Source: Pseudomonas sp. efr-133-TYG-5
GTDB lineage: Bacteria; Pseudomonadota; Gammaproteobacteria; Pseudomonadales; Pseudomonadaceae
NCBI RefSeq assembly: GCF_030209175.1
Contig: NZ_JARVSM010000001.1
Coordinates: 2,294,001-2,358,000, forward strand
Length of the DNA: 64,000 nt
Direction: 5' to 3'
The notes under the pieces were generated by a model. The model ran no database searches. It saw only the letters and a list, made by a program, of their open reading frames with translations, and had not been told where the DNA came from. Made by a program: the position numbers and the translations under genes. The first letter of the stretch is position 1; every line of letters starts with the position of its first letter. Below are positions 27,503 through 44,840 of the stretch, piece after piece.

Positions 27503-27814
27503 TCAGAAATCTTCCAGCCGCCACACCTCATACGCCGGTGTCTCGTAGGGATGGCTCAACTTGAGAGCCGCCACCACAGCGCCAATCAACTCATCCGCCA
27601 CCACCAGCTCAACCTTCCACTCCTCGACCCGCTCGACCTGCCCCGTCTTTCCAATGAACGGCTGACTGCCGTCCAAAGGCCGGAACTGGCCAGTGCCAGG
27701 CACTTGCCACGCGCAGTGGTCATAGGCGCCGATGCGTCCGCCACCGGCGGCGAACACGGCGTTTTTGACCAACTCGACATGACTGTCGGGGACAAAAAAG
27801 CAGAGCTTGTACAC
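27503..27814 (-). CDS. YqfO/NIF3 C-terminal-like (CutA-fold) protein
   Basis: The 103-residue protein is a single ferredoxin-like (CutA/PII-type) domain equal to the insert domain of NIF3/YqfO proteins (YKLCFFVPDSHVELVKNAVF; GAYDHCAWQVPGTGQF; SHPYETPAYEVWRL). Function is unknown. It begins with GTG at 27814 and lies 5 nt after the purL stop on the same strand, so it is probably in the same transcript and is followed by a terminator. Confidence 0.85.
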   Translation of the reverse strand: MYKLCFFVPDSHVELVKNAVFAAGGGRIGAYDHCAWQVPGTGQFRPLDGSQPFIGKTGQVERVEEWKVELVVADELIGAVVAALKLSHPYETPAYEVWRLEDF

Positions 27815-27819
27815 GGCGC

Positions 27820-31716
<3,897 letters not shown>

Positions 31717-31935
31717 CTTCGGGACAGCCTCGGGAAGGGGTGTGCTTTGAGGCCGTGCATTCTAGCCTAAACCGCCCTCAACATCACCCGAAACGCTACG
31801 CACGGTTGCACCCGGACGTCGCCCTGTGTTCCTGCCTCGAGGGTCAAATTCCACGGGTGTCGGACCAGCGCATATTTTTTCTGTCACAAAATGCCTTTGG
31901 CGCCCATTCCTGCGGGGTTTCGCGCGGTTTTGTGA

Positions 31936-33462
<1,527 letters not shown>

Positions 33463-33481
33463 CCAACAGCATAAATCCAAT

Positions 33482-33570
33482 GTGGGAGCGGGCTTGCTCG
33501 CGAAGGCGGTGTGTCAGTCGACATATTCTTTGACTGATACAGCGCCTTCGCGAGCAAGCTCGCTCCCACA
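33482..33570. repeat. REP pair, copy 3
   Basis: GTGGGAGCGGGCTTGCTCGC and GCGAGCAAGCTCGCTCCCAC, about 45 nt apart, between the convergent mltF and pdxJ genes. The first arm has one mismatch to the consensus (GGGCTT). Confidence 0.9.
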
Positions 33571-33589
33571 TTTGGTTTTGGGGTGTTGC

Positions 33590-34333
33590 TTAGTGCTTGG
33601 CGGCAGCCAGGATCAACGCCTTCATTTCCGACACCGCCGACTTGAAGCCCACGAACAGCGCGTGAGCGACCAGCGCGTGGCCGATGTTCAGCTCATTGAT
33701 GCCCTTGATCGCCGCCACGGCCTCGACGTTGTGGTAATGCAGGCCATGGCCGGCATTGACGATCAGGCCCTGGGCCAGACCGAATGCCACGCCATCGGCG
33801 ACGCGCTTGAGCTCTTCGGCGACATCCGTCGGCGTTTCGGCATCGGCATAACGCCCGGTGTGCAGCTCGATGGCCGGCGCCCCGACACGCTTCGACGCTG
33901 CAATCTGGCGCTCGTCCGCATCGATGAACAGCGACACTTCGCTGCCGATCTTCGACAGGCGCTCCACCGCAGCCTTGATCCGCGCTTCCTGCCCCGCCAC
34001 ATCGAGGCCACCCTCGGTGGTCAGCTCCTGACGGGTTTCCGGCACCAGGCAGATGTGCGCCGGACGGATGCGCTCGGCGAACGCCATCATCTCTTCGGTG
34101 ACACCCATCTCGAAGTTCATGCGGGTTTGCAGCACGTCCTTGAGCAGCAGCACATCGCGCTCCTGGATGTGCCGGCGGTCTTCGCGCAGGTGCACGGTGA
34201 TGCCATCGGCGCCCGCCTCTTCCGCGTCCAGCGCAGCCTTGACCGGATCCGGGTAGCGCGTACCGCGGGCCTGACGCAGGGTGGCGACGTGGTCGATGTT
34301 CACGCCAAGAAGAATGCGATTGCTGGTGGTCAC
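33590..34333 (-). CDS. pdxJ: Pyridoxine 5'-phosphate synthase
   Basis: Condenses 1-deoxyxylulose-5-phosphate with 3-amino-2-oxopropyl phosphate to PNP, the last step of the DXP-dependent vitamin B6 pathway. The 247-residue TIM barrel has [17 protein letters not shown] near the N-terminus, [10 protein letters not shown], and [13 protein letters not shown] near the C-terminus. The start is GTG 34333 with AGGAG upstream; the frame is open to 34366 but without support. It follows recO, as in many proteobacteria. Confidence 0.97.
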   Translation of the reverse strand: MTTSNRILLGVNIDHVATLRQARGTRYPDPVKAALDAEEAGADGITVHLREDRRHIQERDVLLLKDVLQTRMNFEMGVTEEMMAFAERIRPAHICLVPETRQELTTEGGLDVAGQEARIKAAVERLSKIGSEVSLFIDADERQIAASKRVGAPAIELHTGRYADAETPTDVAEELKRVADGVAFGLAQGLIVNAGHGLHYHNVEAVAAIKGINELNIGHALVAHALFVGFKSAVSEMKALILAAAKH

Positions 34334-34374
34334 GGATGCGCTCCTGAAGGGAAAGATTCGGCGCACAGCATACC

Positions 34375-35064
34375 TTAGGGTTTGCGAAACAGCTCGCGAC
34401 TGACCAGAGGCCGCCCACCCAGATGGACGGCCAGCGCCTGGCGCATCAAGCGCTTGGCCGCCGCCAGCGCCCCGGGCGCCGACCAGTCGGCGTCGGCCAT
34501 GGCCAGCAATTCGACGCCGTTGAACAACCCCGGCTGCAACAGGTAGACCCGCTCGAGGCCTGCATCGACTTGCAGACGATAGAGACCGTCCGGCGCGACC
34601 GGTTCGCCATGGATATCGGTGTTCATGGCAAAGCCGTAGCCCAGATCATCCAGCAGGCGCCATTCGAAAGAGCGTAAAAGCGGCTCCAGCGGCCGGCCCT
34701 CAGCCAGGGCAAGCAAGGTGGCGGCGTAATGATCGAACACCGCCGGGTGCGGGTCTTCGGCGGGCAAAAGACGAATCAGCAATTCATTGAGGTAGAGGCC
34801 ACTGAACAGTGCCTCTCCAACCATCCAGGTCGCGTTACCGGCACTCTCCATGCGCCCGACATTCTTCAGCTCGCCCTTGCCGCGGAACTCCACTTCCAGC
34901 GGCACGAACGGTCGCGCCAGCGTTCCGGCCTTGCCCCGCGCACTGCGCAGCACCGCGCGCAGCCGGCCCTGCGGCGTGAGGAAATCCACCAAGGCGCTGG
35001 TTTCGCGGTAGGCACGACTGTGCAGGACGTAGGCGGCCTGAGCGGGAGGCGGGTTTTGCGACAT
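34375..35064 (-). CDS. recO: DNA repair protein RecO
   Basis: Recombination mediator that, with RecR, loads RecA on SSB-coated DNA. The 229-residue protein has the N-terminal OB fold ([26 protein letters not shown]) followed by the helical C-terminal domain ([30 protein letters not shown]). The zinc finger found in some RecO proteins is not visible. It lies between era and pdxJ on the same strand, separated from era by a REP pair. Confidence 0.95.
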   Translation of the reverse strand: MSQNPPPAQAAYVLHSRAYRETSALVDFLTPQGRLRAVLRSARGKAGTLARPFVPLEVEFRGKGELKNVGRMESAGNATWMVGEALFSGLYLNELLIRLLPAEDPHPAVFDHYAATLLALAEGRPLEPLLRSFEWRLLDDLGYGFAMNTDIHGEPVAPDGLYRLQVDAGLERVYLLQPGLFNGVELLAMADADWSAPGALAAAKRLMRQALAVHLGGRPLVSRELFRKP

Positions 35065-35112
35065 TGAGTTCTCGATGAAGAAACGCAGTTTTACACACCA
35101 CCCAAAACCACT

Positions 35113-35201
35113 GTGGGAGCGAGCCTGCTCGCGAAGGCGGAGTGACAGTCAACCGCAAGGCTGAATGTTACATCCTCTTCGCGAGCAGGCTCGCTCCCAC
35201 A
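35113..35201. repeat. REP pair, copy 4
   Basis: GTGGGAGCGAGCCTGCTCGC and GCGAGCAGGCTCGCTCCCAC, about 45 nt apart, in the recO-era gap. Both genes are on the minus strand, so it could shape mRNA processing between them. Confidence 0.9.
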
Positions 35202-35229
35202 GTGGGTATCGGTGTTTCTGGCGCGGTGA

Positions 35230-36124
<895 letters not shown>

Positions 36125-36132
<8 letters not shown>

Positions 36133-36814
36133 TGCCATTCTCCACGCCCAGGGCAATCAGTGCTGCGGCGGCCGCTACCTGTTCGGCAATACGACGACTC
36201 ACACCCTGACCCCGGCTTTTTTCATTCAGTAAGACAACTTCGCACTCGACGAAGAAGGTTCGGCAGTGCGGCTCGCCCTGGATGTCCACGACCTCGTAGC
36301 GCGGCAGTTCGCAGCTGCGCGATTGCAGGAATTCCTGCAGGCGGGTCTTCGGATCCTTGTTGGTGTCGACCAGCGTCAGGCCTTCGAACTCGCCGGCCAG
36401 CCAGGCCAGTACCCGCTCGCGGGCCATTTCCATGCCGGCGTCGAGGTAGATCGCGCCGATCAGCGCTTCGAGGGCATCGGCCAGGATCGACTCGCGACGG
36501 AAACCGCCGCTTTTCAGCTCGCCCGAGCCCAGGCGCAGGTAGTCGCCGAGGTCGAAACCACGAGCCAGTACCGCCAGCGTCTCACCTTTGACCAGGCGTG
36601 CGCGCAAACGCGACAACTGGCCTTCGCGGGCCAGCGGGAAACGGTCGAAGAGCGCCTCGCCGGCGACGAAATTGAGGATCGCATCGCCGAGGAATTCCAG
36701 ACGCTCGTTGTTGCGCCCGGCAAAGCTGCGATGCGTGAGGGCCAGGACCATCAGTTCCTGGTCCTTGAAGGTGTAGCCGAGCTGACGCTCGAGACGGCTT
36801 AGAGAAACGCTCAC
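36125..36814 (-). CDS. rnc: Ribonuclease III
   Basis: Double-strand-specific RNase for rRNA and mRNA processing. The 229-residue protein has the catalytic signature [18 protein letters not shown] and a C-terminal dsRNA-binding domain ([39 protein letters not shown]). The start is GTG 36814, which overlaps the TGA of a small upstream frame (GTGA), suggesting coupling. Early gene of rnc-era-recO-pdxJ. Confidence 0.97.
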
Positions 36815-36969
36815 GGTTTACCCACGCTGAGTTCGTGGCTGGATTCCACTGCCATCGCCGGGGTACGGCGCAGGCCTGGGACAATTAACGCTGTGTTCAA
36901 AAATAACATCCTGAATATCGTTGGCTTCAAGCCCCGGGGCCGCCGGTTGTGCCGGCTCCAGAAATGCAT
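36811..36969 (-). other. Small ORF / possible gene remnant between lepB and rnc
   Basis: A 52-codon frame (ATG 36969, stop overlapping the rnc GTG) occupies the place where Pseudomonas normally has a gene of about 120 codons (a DUF4845-type protein between lepB and rnc). I see no similarity to that family, except that the stop is coupled to rnc in the GTGA manner. The frame also continues open back to the lepB stop. It may be a remnant or pure chance. Confidence 0.3.
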
Positions 36970-36970
36970 T

Positions 36971-36992
36971 CGGCGCTGTGGTAACAGCGCCG
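36971..36992 (-). other. Hairpin just after lepB
   Basis: CGGCGCTG (36971-36978) and CAGCGCCG (36985-36992) form an 8-bp stem with a 6-nt loop, 7 nt after the lepB stop. There is no T-run, so it may be a weak terminator or a processing or stability hairpin between lepB and rnc. Confidence 0.55.
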
Positions 36993-36999
36993 TGTTTGA

Positions 37000-37854
37000 T
37001 TACTTGATCAGGCCGACCCGCGAGAAGTTCGGCAGGTGGCTGAGTTTCGGTTCCGGCCAGCTCATCCAGACCGCGAAGGCCTTGCCGACGATATTCTGGT
37101 CGGGAACCATGCCCAGCAGATCCTTGGGAATGTTCGGGTCATCCCAGTAGCGACTGTCGTTCGAGTTGTCGCGGTTGTCGCCCATCATGAAGTAGTGCCC
37201 GGCCGGCACGGTCCAGGTATGGTCCGGGGTGGCGCGATAACGGCTCATTTCCTTGCGGATCAGGTGCTCGGCGGCGCCGAGTTTTTCCTTGTACAGCTCC
37301 GCACTGCCCAGCGTGCCCGGCTCGGAGCCAACCAGTTGCTCGGCAATCGATTCGCCGTTGACGAACAGGCGCTTGTCGGCGGTGTAGCGCACCGTGTCAC
37401 CCGGCAGGCCGACCACACGCTTGATGTAGTTGACGTTCGGGTCGCTCGGGTAGCGGAACACCATGACATCGCCGCGTTGCGGGTCACCGACTTCGATGAC
37501 TTTCCTGTCGATCACCGGCAGGCGGATCCCGTAGGAAAACTTGTTCACCAGAATGAAGTCGCCGACGTCCAGGGTCGGTTTCATCGAGCCGGACGGAATC
37601 TGGAACGGCTCGACCAGAAACGAACGCAGCACCAGCACGATGAACAGCACCGGGAAGAACGACTTGCCGTACTCGACCAGCAGCGGCTCCTTGTTGAGCT
37701 TTTCCACCACCAGCACATCCGGCTGGCTGACGCTGCCCTGATAGGAAGCGATGGCGGCACGCCGACGCGGTGCCAGGATCAACAGATCGAGCAACGCCAA
37801 CAGGCCGCAGACGAACACGGCGATAACCAGCAACAGCGGGAAATTTAGTGACAT
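37000..37854 (-). CDS. lepB: Signal peptidase I
   Basis: Inner-membrane Ser/Lys protease that removes signal peptides. The 284-residue protein has two N-terminal membrane segments (about residues 5-28 and 64-80), the catalytic S90 in PSGSMKPTL and K145 in YIKRVVGLPGD, and the late box GDNRDNSNDSRYWG-like sequence (GDNRDNSNDSRYWDDP). It starts 9 nt after lepA on the same strand. Confidence 0.97.
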   Translation of the reverse strand: MSLNFPLLLVIAVFVCGLLALLDLLILAPRRRAAIASYQGSVSQPDVLVVEKLNKEPLLVEYGKSFFPVLFIVLVLRSFLVEPFQIPSGSMKPTLDVGDFILVNKFSYGIRLPVIDRKVIEVGDPQRGDVMVFRYPSDPNVNYIKRVVGLPGDTVRYTADKRLFVNGESIAEQLVGSEPGTLGSAELYKEKLGAAEHLIRKEMSRYRATPDHTWTVPAGHYFMMGDNRDNSNDSRYWDDPNIPKDLLGMVPDQNIVGKAFAVWMSWPEPKLSHLPNFSRVGLIK

Positions 37855-37863
37855 AGGACCTGA

Positions 37864-39660
37864 CTATTCCAACCTGAGCACGGCGAGGAAGGCTTCTTGC
37901 GGGATTTCCACGTTGCCGACCTGTTTCATGCGTTTCTTACCGGCCTTCTGCTTTTCAAGCAGCTTTTTCTTACGGCTGACGTCGCCGCCGTAGCACTTGG
38001 CCAATACGTTCTTTCTGAGCGCCTTGACGGTTGTCCGGGCAACGATCTGACCGCCAATGGCCGCCTGGATCGCCACGTCGAACATCTGCCGCGGGATCAG
38101 TTCCTTCATCTTCTCGGTCAACTGGCGACCTTTGAAGTGCGAGTTGTCGCGGTGCACGATCAGCGCCAGAGCGTCGACCTTGTCACCGTTGATCAGCACG
38201 TCCAGTTTCACCAGATTAGCCGATTGGTAGCGATCGAAATGGTAGTCCAGCGAAGCATAGCCGCGGCTGGTGGATTTCAGACGATCGAAGAAGTCGAGGA
38301 CCACTTCGTTCATCGGCAGGTCGTAGGTCACCTGGACCTGATTGCCGAGGAACAGCATGTCGACCTGAACGCCGCGCTTTTCGATGCACAGGGTGATGAC
38401 GTTGCCCAGGTGCTCCTGCGGGACCAGGATGTTGGCCCGCACGATCGGCTCGCGCATGTCTTCGATCGACGACACGTCCGGCAACTTCGACGGGTTGTCG
38501 ACGTAAATCGTTTCACCGGTTTTCAGCACCAGCTCGAAAATTACCGTTGGCGCGGTGGTGATCAGGTCCAGGTCGTACTCGCGCTCCAGGCGCTCCTGGA
38601 TGATTTCCATGTGCAGCATGCCGAGGAAGCCGCAACGGAAGCCGAAGCCCAGGGCGTCGGAGCTTTCCGGGGTGTACTGCAGCGACGAGTCGTTGAGGGT
38701 CAGTTTCTGCAGCGCCTCGCGGAAATCCTCGAAGTCGTCGGAGCTGACCGGGAACAGACCGGCGTAAACCTGTGGCTGGATGCGTTTGAAACCCGGCAAT
38801 ACCGGTACATCCGGGGTCGAGCTGAGGGTCAGGGTGTCACCGACCGGCGCACCGTGAATGTCCTTGATGCTGGCGATGATGAAGCCCACTTCGCCGGCCT
38901 TCAGGTCGGCGGTGGCGGTGTGTTTCGGGTTGAACACGCCGACGCTGTCGACCAGGTGCACCTTGCCGGTGGATTTCACCAGGATCTTGTCGCCCTTCTT
39001 CACGCGACCGTGACGCACGCGCACCAGGGAGACAACGCCCAGGTAGTTGTCGAACCAGGAGTCGATGATCAACGCTTGCAGCGGATCCTCGATGTTGCCG
39101 GTCGGCGCGGGAATGGTCGCGACCAGGCGCTCGAGCACTTCGTCGACACCCAGGCCGGTCTTGGCGCTGCAGGTGACCGCGTCGGTGGCGTCGATGCCGA
39201 TGATCTTCTCGATCTCGTCCTTGACGCGATCAGGCTCGGCCTGCGGCAGGTCGATCTTGTTCAGCACCGGCATGACCTCGAGGCCCTGCTCGATGGCGGT
39301 GTAGCAGTTGGCAACGGACTGCGCTTCAACGCCCTGGCCGGCATCGACCACCAGCAAGGCACCTTCACAGGCCGCCAGGGAACGGCTGACTTCATAGGTG
39401 AAGTCAACGTGACCCGGGGTATCAATGAAGTTCAGCTGGTAGGTAACGCCGTCTTTGGCCTTGTAGTAAAGAGTGACGCTGTGGGCCTTGATGGTGATCC
39501 CGCGTTCACGCTCCAGCTCCATGGAGTCCAGTACCTGGGCTTCCATTTCACGCTCGGCCAGGCCGCCGCACATCTGGATGAAACGGTCGGCCAGCGTCGA
39601 CTTGCCATGGTCAATGTGGGCGATGATGGAGAAATTGCGGATATGACTCAAATCACTCAC
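37864..39660 (-). CDS. lepA: Elongation factor 4 (LepA)
   Basis: Ribosome-bound GTPase (EF-4) that acts on stalled or back-translocated ribosomes and in 30S assembly. The 598-residue protein has G1 [11 protein letters not shown]3 DTPGHVDF, G4 NKIDLP, EF-G-like domains II, III and V, and the LepA-specific C-terminal domain ([26 protein letters not shown]). The start codon is GTG 39660. It leads lepA-lepB-rnc-era-recO-pdxJ. Confidence 0.98.
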   Translation of the reverse strand: MSDLSHIRNFSIIAHIDHGKSTLADRFIQMCGGLAEREMEAQVLDSMELERERGITIKAHSVTLYYKAKDGVTYQLNFIDTPGHVDFTYEVSRSLAACEGALLVVDAGQGVEAQSVANCYTAIEQGLEVMPVLNKIDLPQAEPDRVKDEIEKIIGIDATDAVTCSAKTGLGVDEVLERLVATIPAPTGNIEDPLQALIIDSWFDNYLGVVSLVRVRHGRVKKGDKILVKSTGKVHLVDSVGVFNPKHTATADLKAGEVGFIIASIKDIHGAPVGDTLTLSSTPDVPVLPGFKRIQPQVYAGLFPVSSDDFEDFREALQKLTLNDSSLQYTPESSDALGFGFRCGFLGMLHMEIIQERLEREYDLDLITTAPTVIFELVLKTGETIYVDNPSKLPDVSSIEDMREPIVRANILVPQEHLGNVITLCIEKRGVQVDMLFLGNQVQVTYDLPMNEVVLDFFDRLKSTSRGYASLDYHFDRYQSANLVKLDVLINGDKVDALALIVHRDNSHFKGRQLTEKMKELIPRQMFDVAIQAAIGGQIVARTTVKALRKNVLAKCYGGDVSRKKKLLEKQKAGKKRMKQVGNVEIPQEAFLAVLRLE

Positions 39661-39767
39661 GGATCAACACTCAAAAAGGCTGCAGGCTTGGCCCGCCGAA
39701 AAATAGCCGGGAATTGTACCTGATACACGGCGCAAGCGTCACGTTCGCCTGTCACCCGGATTGCATG

Positions 39768-39803
39768 CAAAAACGCCCCGATCTGTCGACCGGGGCGTTT
39801 TCG
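39768..39803 (-). terminator. Terminator after lptF-lptG
   Basis: AACGCCCCG (39771-39779) and CGGGGCGTT (39791-39799) with an 11-nt loop. On the minus strand it ends in TTTTTGC. It follows the lptG stop at 39833 and is upstream of lepA. Confidence 0.85.
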
Positions 39804-39832
39804 CGGTTAAAGCACGGGTGAAAGCTTGTTCA

Positions 39833-40894
39833 TCAACCGGCTCGACGCAGCAGCCAGACACCCAGCAAGGCGCACACCCCGGCCGGCACCAGCACCGCGA
39901 ACAGCGGCGAGAAACCGAACACCAGGCTCGACGGCCCCAGCAGATCCTGGACGATGCGGAAGGTGAAGCCCACCAGCACACCGGTGAACACGCGCTGACC
40001 GAGGGTCACCGAACGCAGTGGCCCGAAGATGAAGGAGATCGCCATCAACACCAGCGCTGCCGTGACCAGTGGCTGCAACACCTTGACCCAAAACGCCAGC
40101 CAGTAGCGGCCGTTGCTCAGGCCCTGATCGGCCAGATAGTGGATGTAGCCCCACAGGCCGCTGATCGACAGCGATTCCGGCGCCATCACCACGGTGCTCA
40201 GCAGTTGCGGGCTAAGGGATACATCCCAGCGCTCTTCCGGCGTGTTGACCACTTGCGTGCTGCGCTCATGGAACACGGTGGTGGTGACGTCCGTCAGCTG
40301 CCAGTGGTCGACACTGAATTCGGCACGCTTGGCGAAGCTGGAGCTCAGCAGGTGGCGTTCCTTGTCGAAGTGGTAGCGGGTCACGCCATACAGCAGGCCA
40401 TTGGGCTGAACGGCGTTGATATGGATGAATTCATCGCCCTGACGGTGCCACATGCCGTGCTTGGCACTTTGCGCATCGCCGCTGCCCTGGGCCAGCGAGC
40501 GGTTGGCCTGGGCCATGCTTTCGGTGGCCGGGGCGACGTATTCGCCGATCAGCACACCGGCCAGCATCAGCACCAGCATCGGCTTCATGACCGCCCAGAC
40601 GATACGTCCGATCGACACACCCGCTGCCCGCATCACGGTCAGCTCACTGCTGCTGGCCAGGCTGCCGAGGCCGATCAGGCAGCCGATCAGCGCTGCCATC
40701 GGCAGCATTTCGTAGAGCCGCCGCGGCGCGGTGAGCAATACAAAGCTGAGCACGTCGGCCAGGGTGTAGGTGTCGCTGACGTCGCCCATCTCATCGATGA
40801 AGGCAAACAGTGTCGCCAGACCCAGAATGATCGCCAGCACCGCGATGATCGCGATGAACACGCTGCTGCCGATGTAGCGGTCGAGTTTAACCAC
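39833..40894 (-). CDS. lptG: LPS export ABC transporter permease LptG
   Basis: Inner-membrane permease that, with LptF and LptB, extracts lipopolysaccharide for transport to the outer membrane. The 353-residue protein has membrane segments at both ends (about residues 8-30, 60-80, 98-115 and from 270 on) and a large periplasmic beta-jellyroll between them. Motifs RLYEMLPMAALIGCLIGLG and SSELTVMRAAGVS match YjgQ/LptG. It begins with GTG 40894, overlapping the lptF stop by 8 nt. Confidence 0.95.
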   Translation of the reverse strand: MVKLDRYIGSSVFIAIIAVLAIILGLATLFAFIDEMGDVSDTYTLADVLSFVLLTAPRRLYEMLPMAALIGCLIGLGSLASSSELTVMRAAGVSIGRIVWAVMKPMLVLMLAGVLIGEYVAPATESMAQANRSLAQGSGDAQSAKHGMWHRQGDEFIHINAVQPNGLLYGVTRYHFDKERHLLSSSFAKRAEFSVDHWQLTDVTTTVFHERSTQVVNTPEERWDVSLSPQLLSTVVMAPESLSISGLWGYIHYLADQGLSNGRYWLAFWVKVLQPLVTAALVLMAISFIFGPLRSVTLGQRVFTGVLVGFTFRIVQDLLGPSSLVFGFSPLFAVLVPAGVCALLGVWLLRRAG

Positions 40895-42008
40895 GAGCCA
40901 CCTCCGGCGCAGCGCTGCGACGGCTGGCCAGCTTCAGGCGCAGCGGCTCCCAATACAGCAGGGCGAGGCCGATGACCAGGAAGATCGCGTGCACCCACCA
41001 CAAGCCGAGGGCCGCAGGAATCTTGCCTTTTTCAAGGGCGCCGCGGGACGCAATCAGGATGGTCAGGTAAGCCATATAAAGAAGAATCGCCGGCAGCAGC
41101 TTGAGGAAACGCCCCTGACGCGGATTGACCCGCGACAGCGGCACCGCCATCAAGGTCACGATGAACACCAGCAACGGCAGCGACAGGCGCCATTGCAGCT
41201 CGGCCCGCGAACGAATGTCGTCACTGGCGAGCAGGGTTGAAGTCGGCACGGCGTCGCGATCGGTCACTTCGTCGCTGACGTCGGGCTTGGGCAGCAGTAC
41301 GCCGTAGGTTTCGTAGTGGATCGCGCGATAGTCGGCCTGGCCCGGGCTGCCGTCATAGCGATAGCCATTGGCGAGAATCAGGTAGCGGTTGCCATCGGGG
41401 TGGATTTCCTGACGGCCCTTTTCCGCCACCAGCACGGAAATCCCGCGGTCCTTCTGGTTGGCGCCGAGGTTCTTCTGCGAAATGAACACACTGCCGAGAT
41501 TGACCCGGTCGTCGCTCAGGGTCTCGGTGTAGGTCACCCGCGTGCCGTCGCGCAAAGCCTGGAAGCGGCCGGGCTCGAGGGTGTCGAATTCGGTCAGGGC
41601 GTCCTGCTTGTTCAGCAGCAGCTGGAACTGATTGGCACCCTGCGGGGCCAGGCTCAGGCTCAGCCAGGCCACCACCAGCGCCACCAGGGTCGCCGGGAAC
41701 AGGGTCATGCGAAACAGACGCTGCTGGCTCATGCCGGTGGCCGACAGCACGGTCATTTCGCTTTCCAGGTACAACCGGCCATACGCCAGCAGGATCCCGA
41801 GGAACAGGCCCAGCGGCAGGATCAGTTGCAGGAAGCCCGGCAGACGGAAGCCCATGATCAGGAACAGCGATCCCGGATCGAGCTGGCCGGCAGCGGCCTG
41901 GGCAAGGTATTTGATGAAGCGACCGCTCATGATGATGACCAGCAGCACCGCACTCACGGCACTCAGGGTCAACAGGACTTCGCGGGACAGATAACGGAAG
42001 ACGATCAA
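40887..42008 (-). CDS. lptF: LPS export ABC transporter permease LptF
   Basis: Partner permease of LptG in the LptB2FG complex. The 373-residue protein begins IVFRYLSREVLLTLSAVSA after the start, has four N-terminal membrane segments with LPLGLFLGILLAYGRLYLESEMTVL, a periplasmic domain with NQFQLLLNKQDAL, and two C-terminal segments. The start is a TTG at 42008 with GGAG 8 nt upstream; the GTG at 42017 has the SD too close. Divergent from pepA. Confidence 0.94.
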   Translation of the reverse strand: MIVFRYLSREVLLTLSAVSAVLLVIIMSGRFIKYLAQAAAGQLDPGSLFLIMGFRLPGFLQLILPLGLFLGILLAYGRLYLESEMTVLSATGMSQQRLFRMTLFPATLVALVVAWLSLSLAPQGANQFQLLLNKQDALTEFDTLEPGRFQALRDGTRVTYTETLSDDRVNLGSVFISQKNLGANQKDRGISVLVAEKGRQEIHPDGNRYLILANGYRYDGSPGQADYRAIHYETYGVLLPKPDVSDEVTDRDAVPTSTLLASDDIRSRAELQWRLSLPLLVFIVTLMAVPLSRVNPRQGRFLKLLPAILLYMAYLTILIASRGALEKGKIPAALGLWWVHAIFLVIGLALLYWEPLRLKLASRRSAAPEVARG

Positions 42009-43807
<1,799 letters not shown>

Positions 43808-43867
43808 AACCGATGAACCTGGGCGGCGCCGCCTTTCGCTGGCGCCGCTCGAGGCTCAGGAACCGCA

Positions 43868-44296
43868 ATGACCAAAGTCGACTTCTATATCCTGCCCAGC
43901 GCCGATCCTGCCGCACGGCTGGACTTCGCCTGCAAGCTCACCGAAAAGGCCTGGCGCATGGGCCACCGCATCTACCTGCATTGCAGCGATGCCGCCCAGC
44001 GCGACGACCTCGATGCACGCCTGTGGGCCTTCAAGGGCGAAAGCTTCGTGCCCCACGGCCCCGCCGACAGCGAACCGGACGGCACGATCGTCCTGGGTCT
44101 GGGCGAAGACTGCGGCCAGCACCAGGATCTGCTGGTCAACCTTGACCTGAAAGTGCCGGCCTTTGCCAGCCGCTTCGCCCGGGTGGCGGAAGTGGTCGTC
44201 GAAGACCCGGCAATCCGTCAGGCCGCACGGGAGAGTTTTCGTTTCTACCGGGAACAGGGCTATCCTCTGCAAGACCACCGTTTACAGCGACTCTGA
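43868..44296 (+). CDS. holC: DNA polymerase III subunit chi
   Basis: Clamp-loader accessory subunit that links the holoenzyme to SSB. The 142-residue protein starts TKVDFYILPSADPAARLDFAC and contains HCSDAAQRDDLDARLW and VPHG, matching HolC. It follows pepA and is followed by valS after one small gene, the usual pepA-holC-valS order. Confidence 0.93.
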   Translation: MTKVDFYILPSADPAARLDFACKLTEKAWRMGHRIYLHCSDAAQRDDLDARLWAFKGESFVPHGPADSEPDGTIVLGLGEDCGQHQDLLVNLDLKVPAFASRFARVAEVVVEDPAIRQAARESFRFYREQGYPLQDHRLQRL

Positions 44297-44304
44297 GTAC
44301 GCCG

Positions 44305-44712
44305 ATGGACACTCCAAAACCGCTGCAAAAGCCTGTGCACCTGCTGGACGACCTGGAGTCGATCCGCCAGTTGCTCGGCGATGACAACCTGCAACCGCCG
44401 CTGCTGACCGATACGGTCGATGATGGCGAACAGGAACAGATTCCCATGCTGTTCGAAGCCGTCGGCCATGAGCCGCCAGCCATCGCAGCGCCACCCGCAC
44501 CCGCCCCGACGCCCGCCGCACAACCTGCCGCGCCGGTGGACAAAGGCCCGGATGCCTTGCTGCACCTGGACGCCGAACTGCGCGCCGCCGCGCAATTGAT
44601 CATGCAGGATGTGATCGACGACTTTGCTCCGCACATCGAAACCGAAATCAAGCGCCGCCTCGAGGCGCGCATGGAACGGCTCCTCGCCGCCGCTACGAGC
44701 GGCAAGCCTTAA
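44305..44712 (+). CDS. Conserved hypothetical protein linked to holC
   Basis: The 135-residue protein has an acidic N-terminal half, a Pro/Ala-rich linker (residues about 60-80) and a C-terminal helical part (HLDAELRAAAQLIMQDVIDDFAPHIETEIKRRLE). No enzyme motif is visible. It starts 9 nt after holC, so it is co-transcribed; a link to replication is inferred only from position. It may be annotated as a chi-associated protein in Pseudomonas. Confidence 0.8.
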   Translation: MDTPKPLQKPVHLLDDLESIRQLLGDDNLQPPLLTDTVDDGEQEQIPMLFEAVGHEPPAIAAPPAPAPTPAAQPAAPVDKGPDALLHLDAELRAAAQLIMQDVIDDFAPHIETEIKRRLEARMERLLAAATSGKP

Positions 44713-44785
44713 GCTGCAAGCCAGCGCGAAAACATGGCGGCCACTCGCTTCTTGCAGCTTGTGGCTTGTAGCTTGCAGCGGCCCC
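44700..44785. repeat. AGCTTGCAGC-type repeat before valS
   Basis: AAGCTGCAAGCC (about 44711) and TTGCAGCTTGTGGCTTGTAGCTTGCAGC (in pieces, 44753-44780) are inverted relative to each other. It is similar to the element at 2225-2318. Confidence 0.6.
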
Positions 44786-44840
44786 CACGGCTATACTTCC
44801 CGGCTTTTCCTGAATAAATGCCAATAGGGTCCCGCCGCGC

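Noticed and set aside
37897-39723. 608-codon open frame on the plus strand
   Set aside because: Antisense shadow of lepA, one of the most conserved genes.
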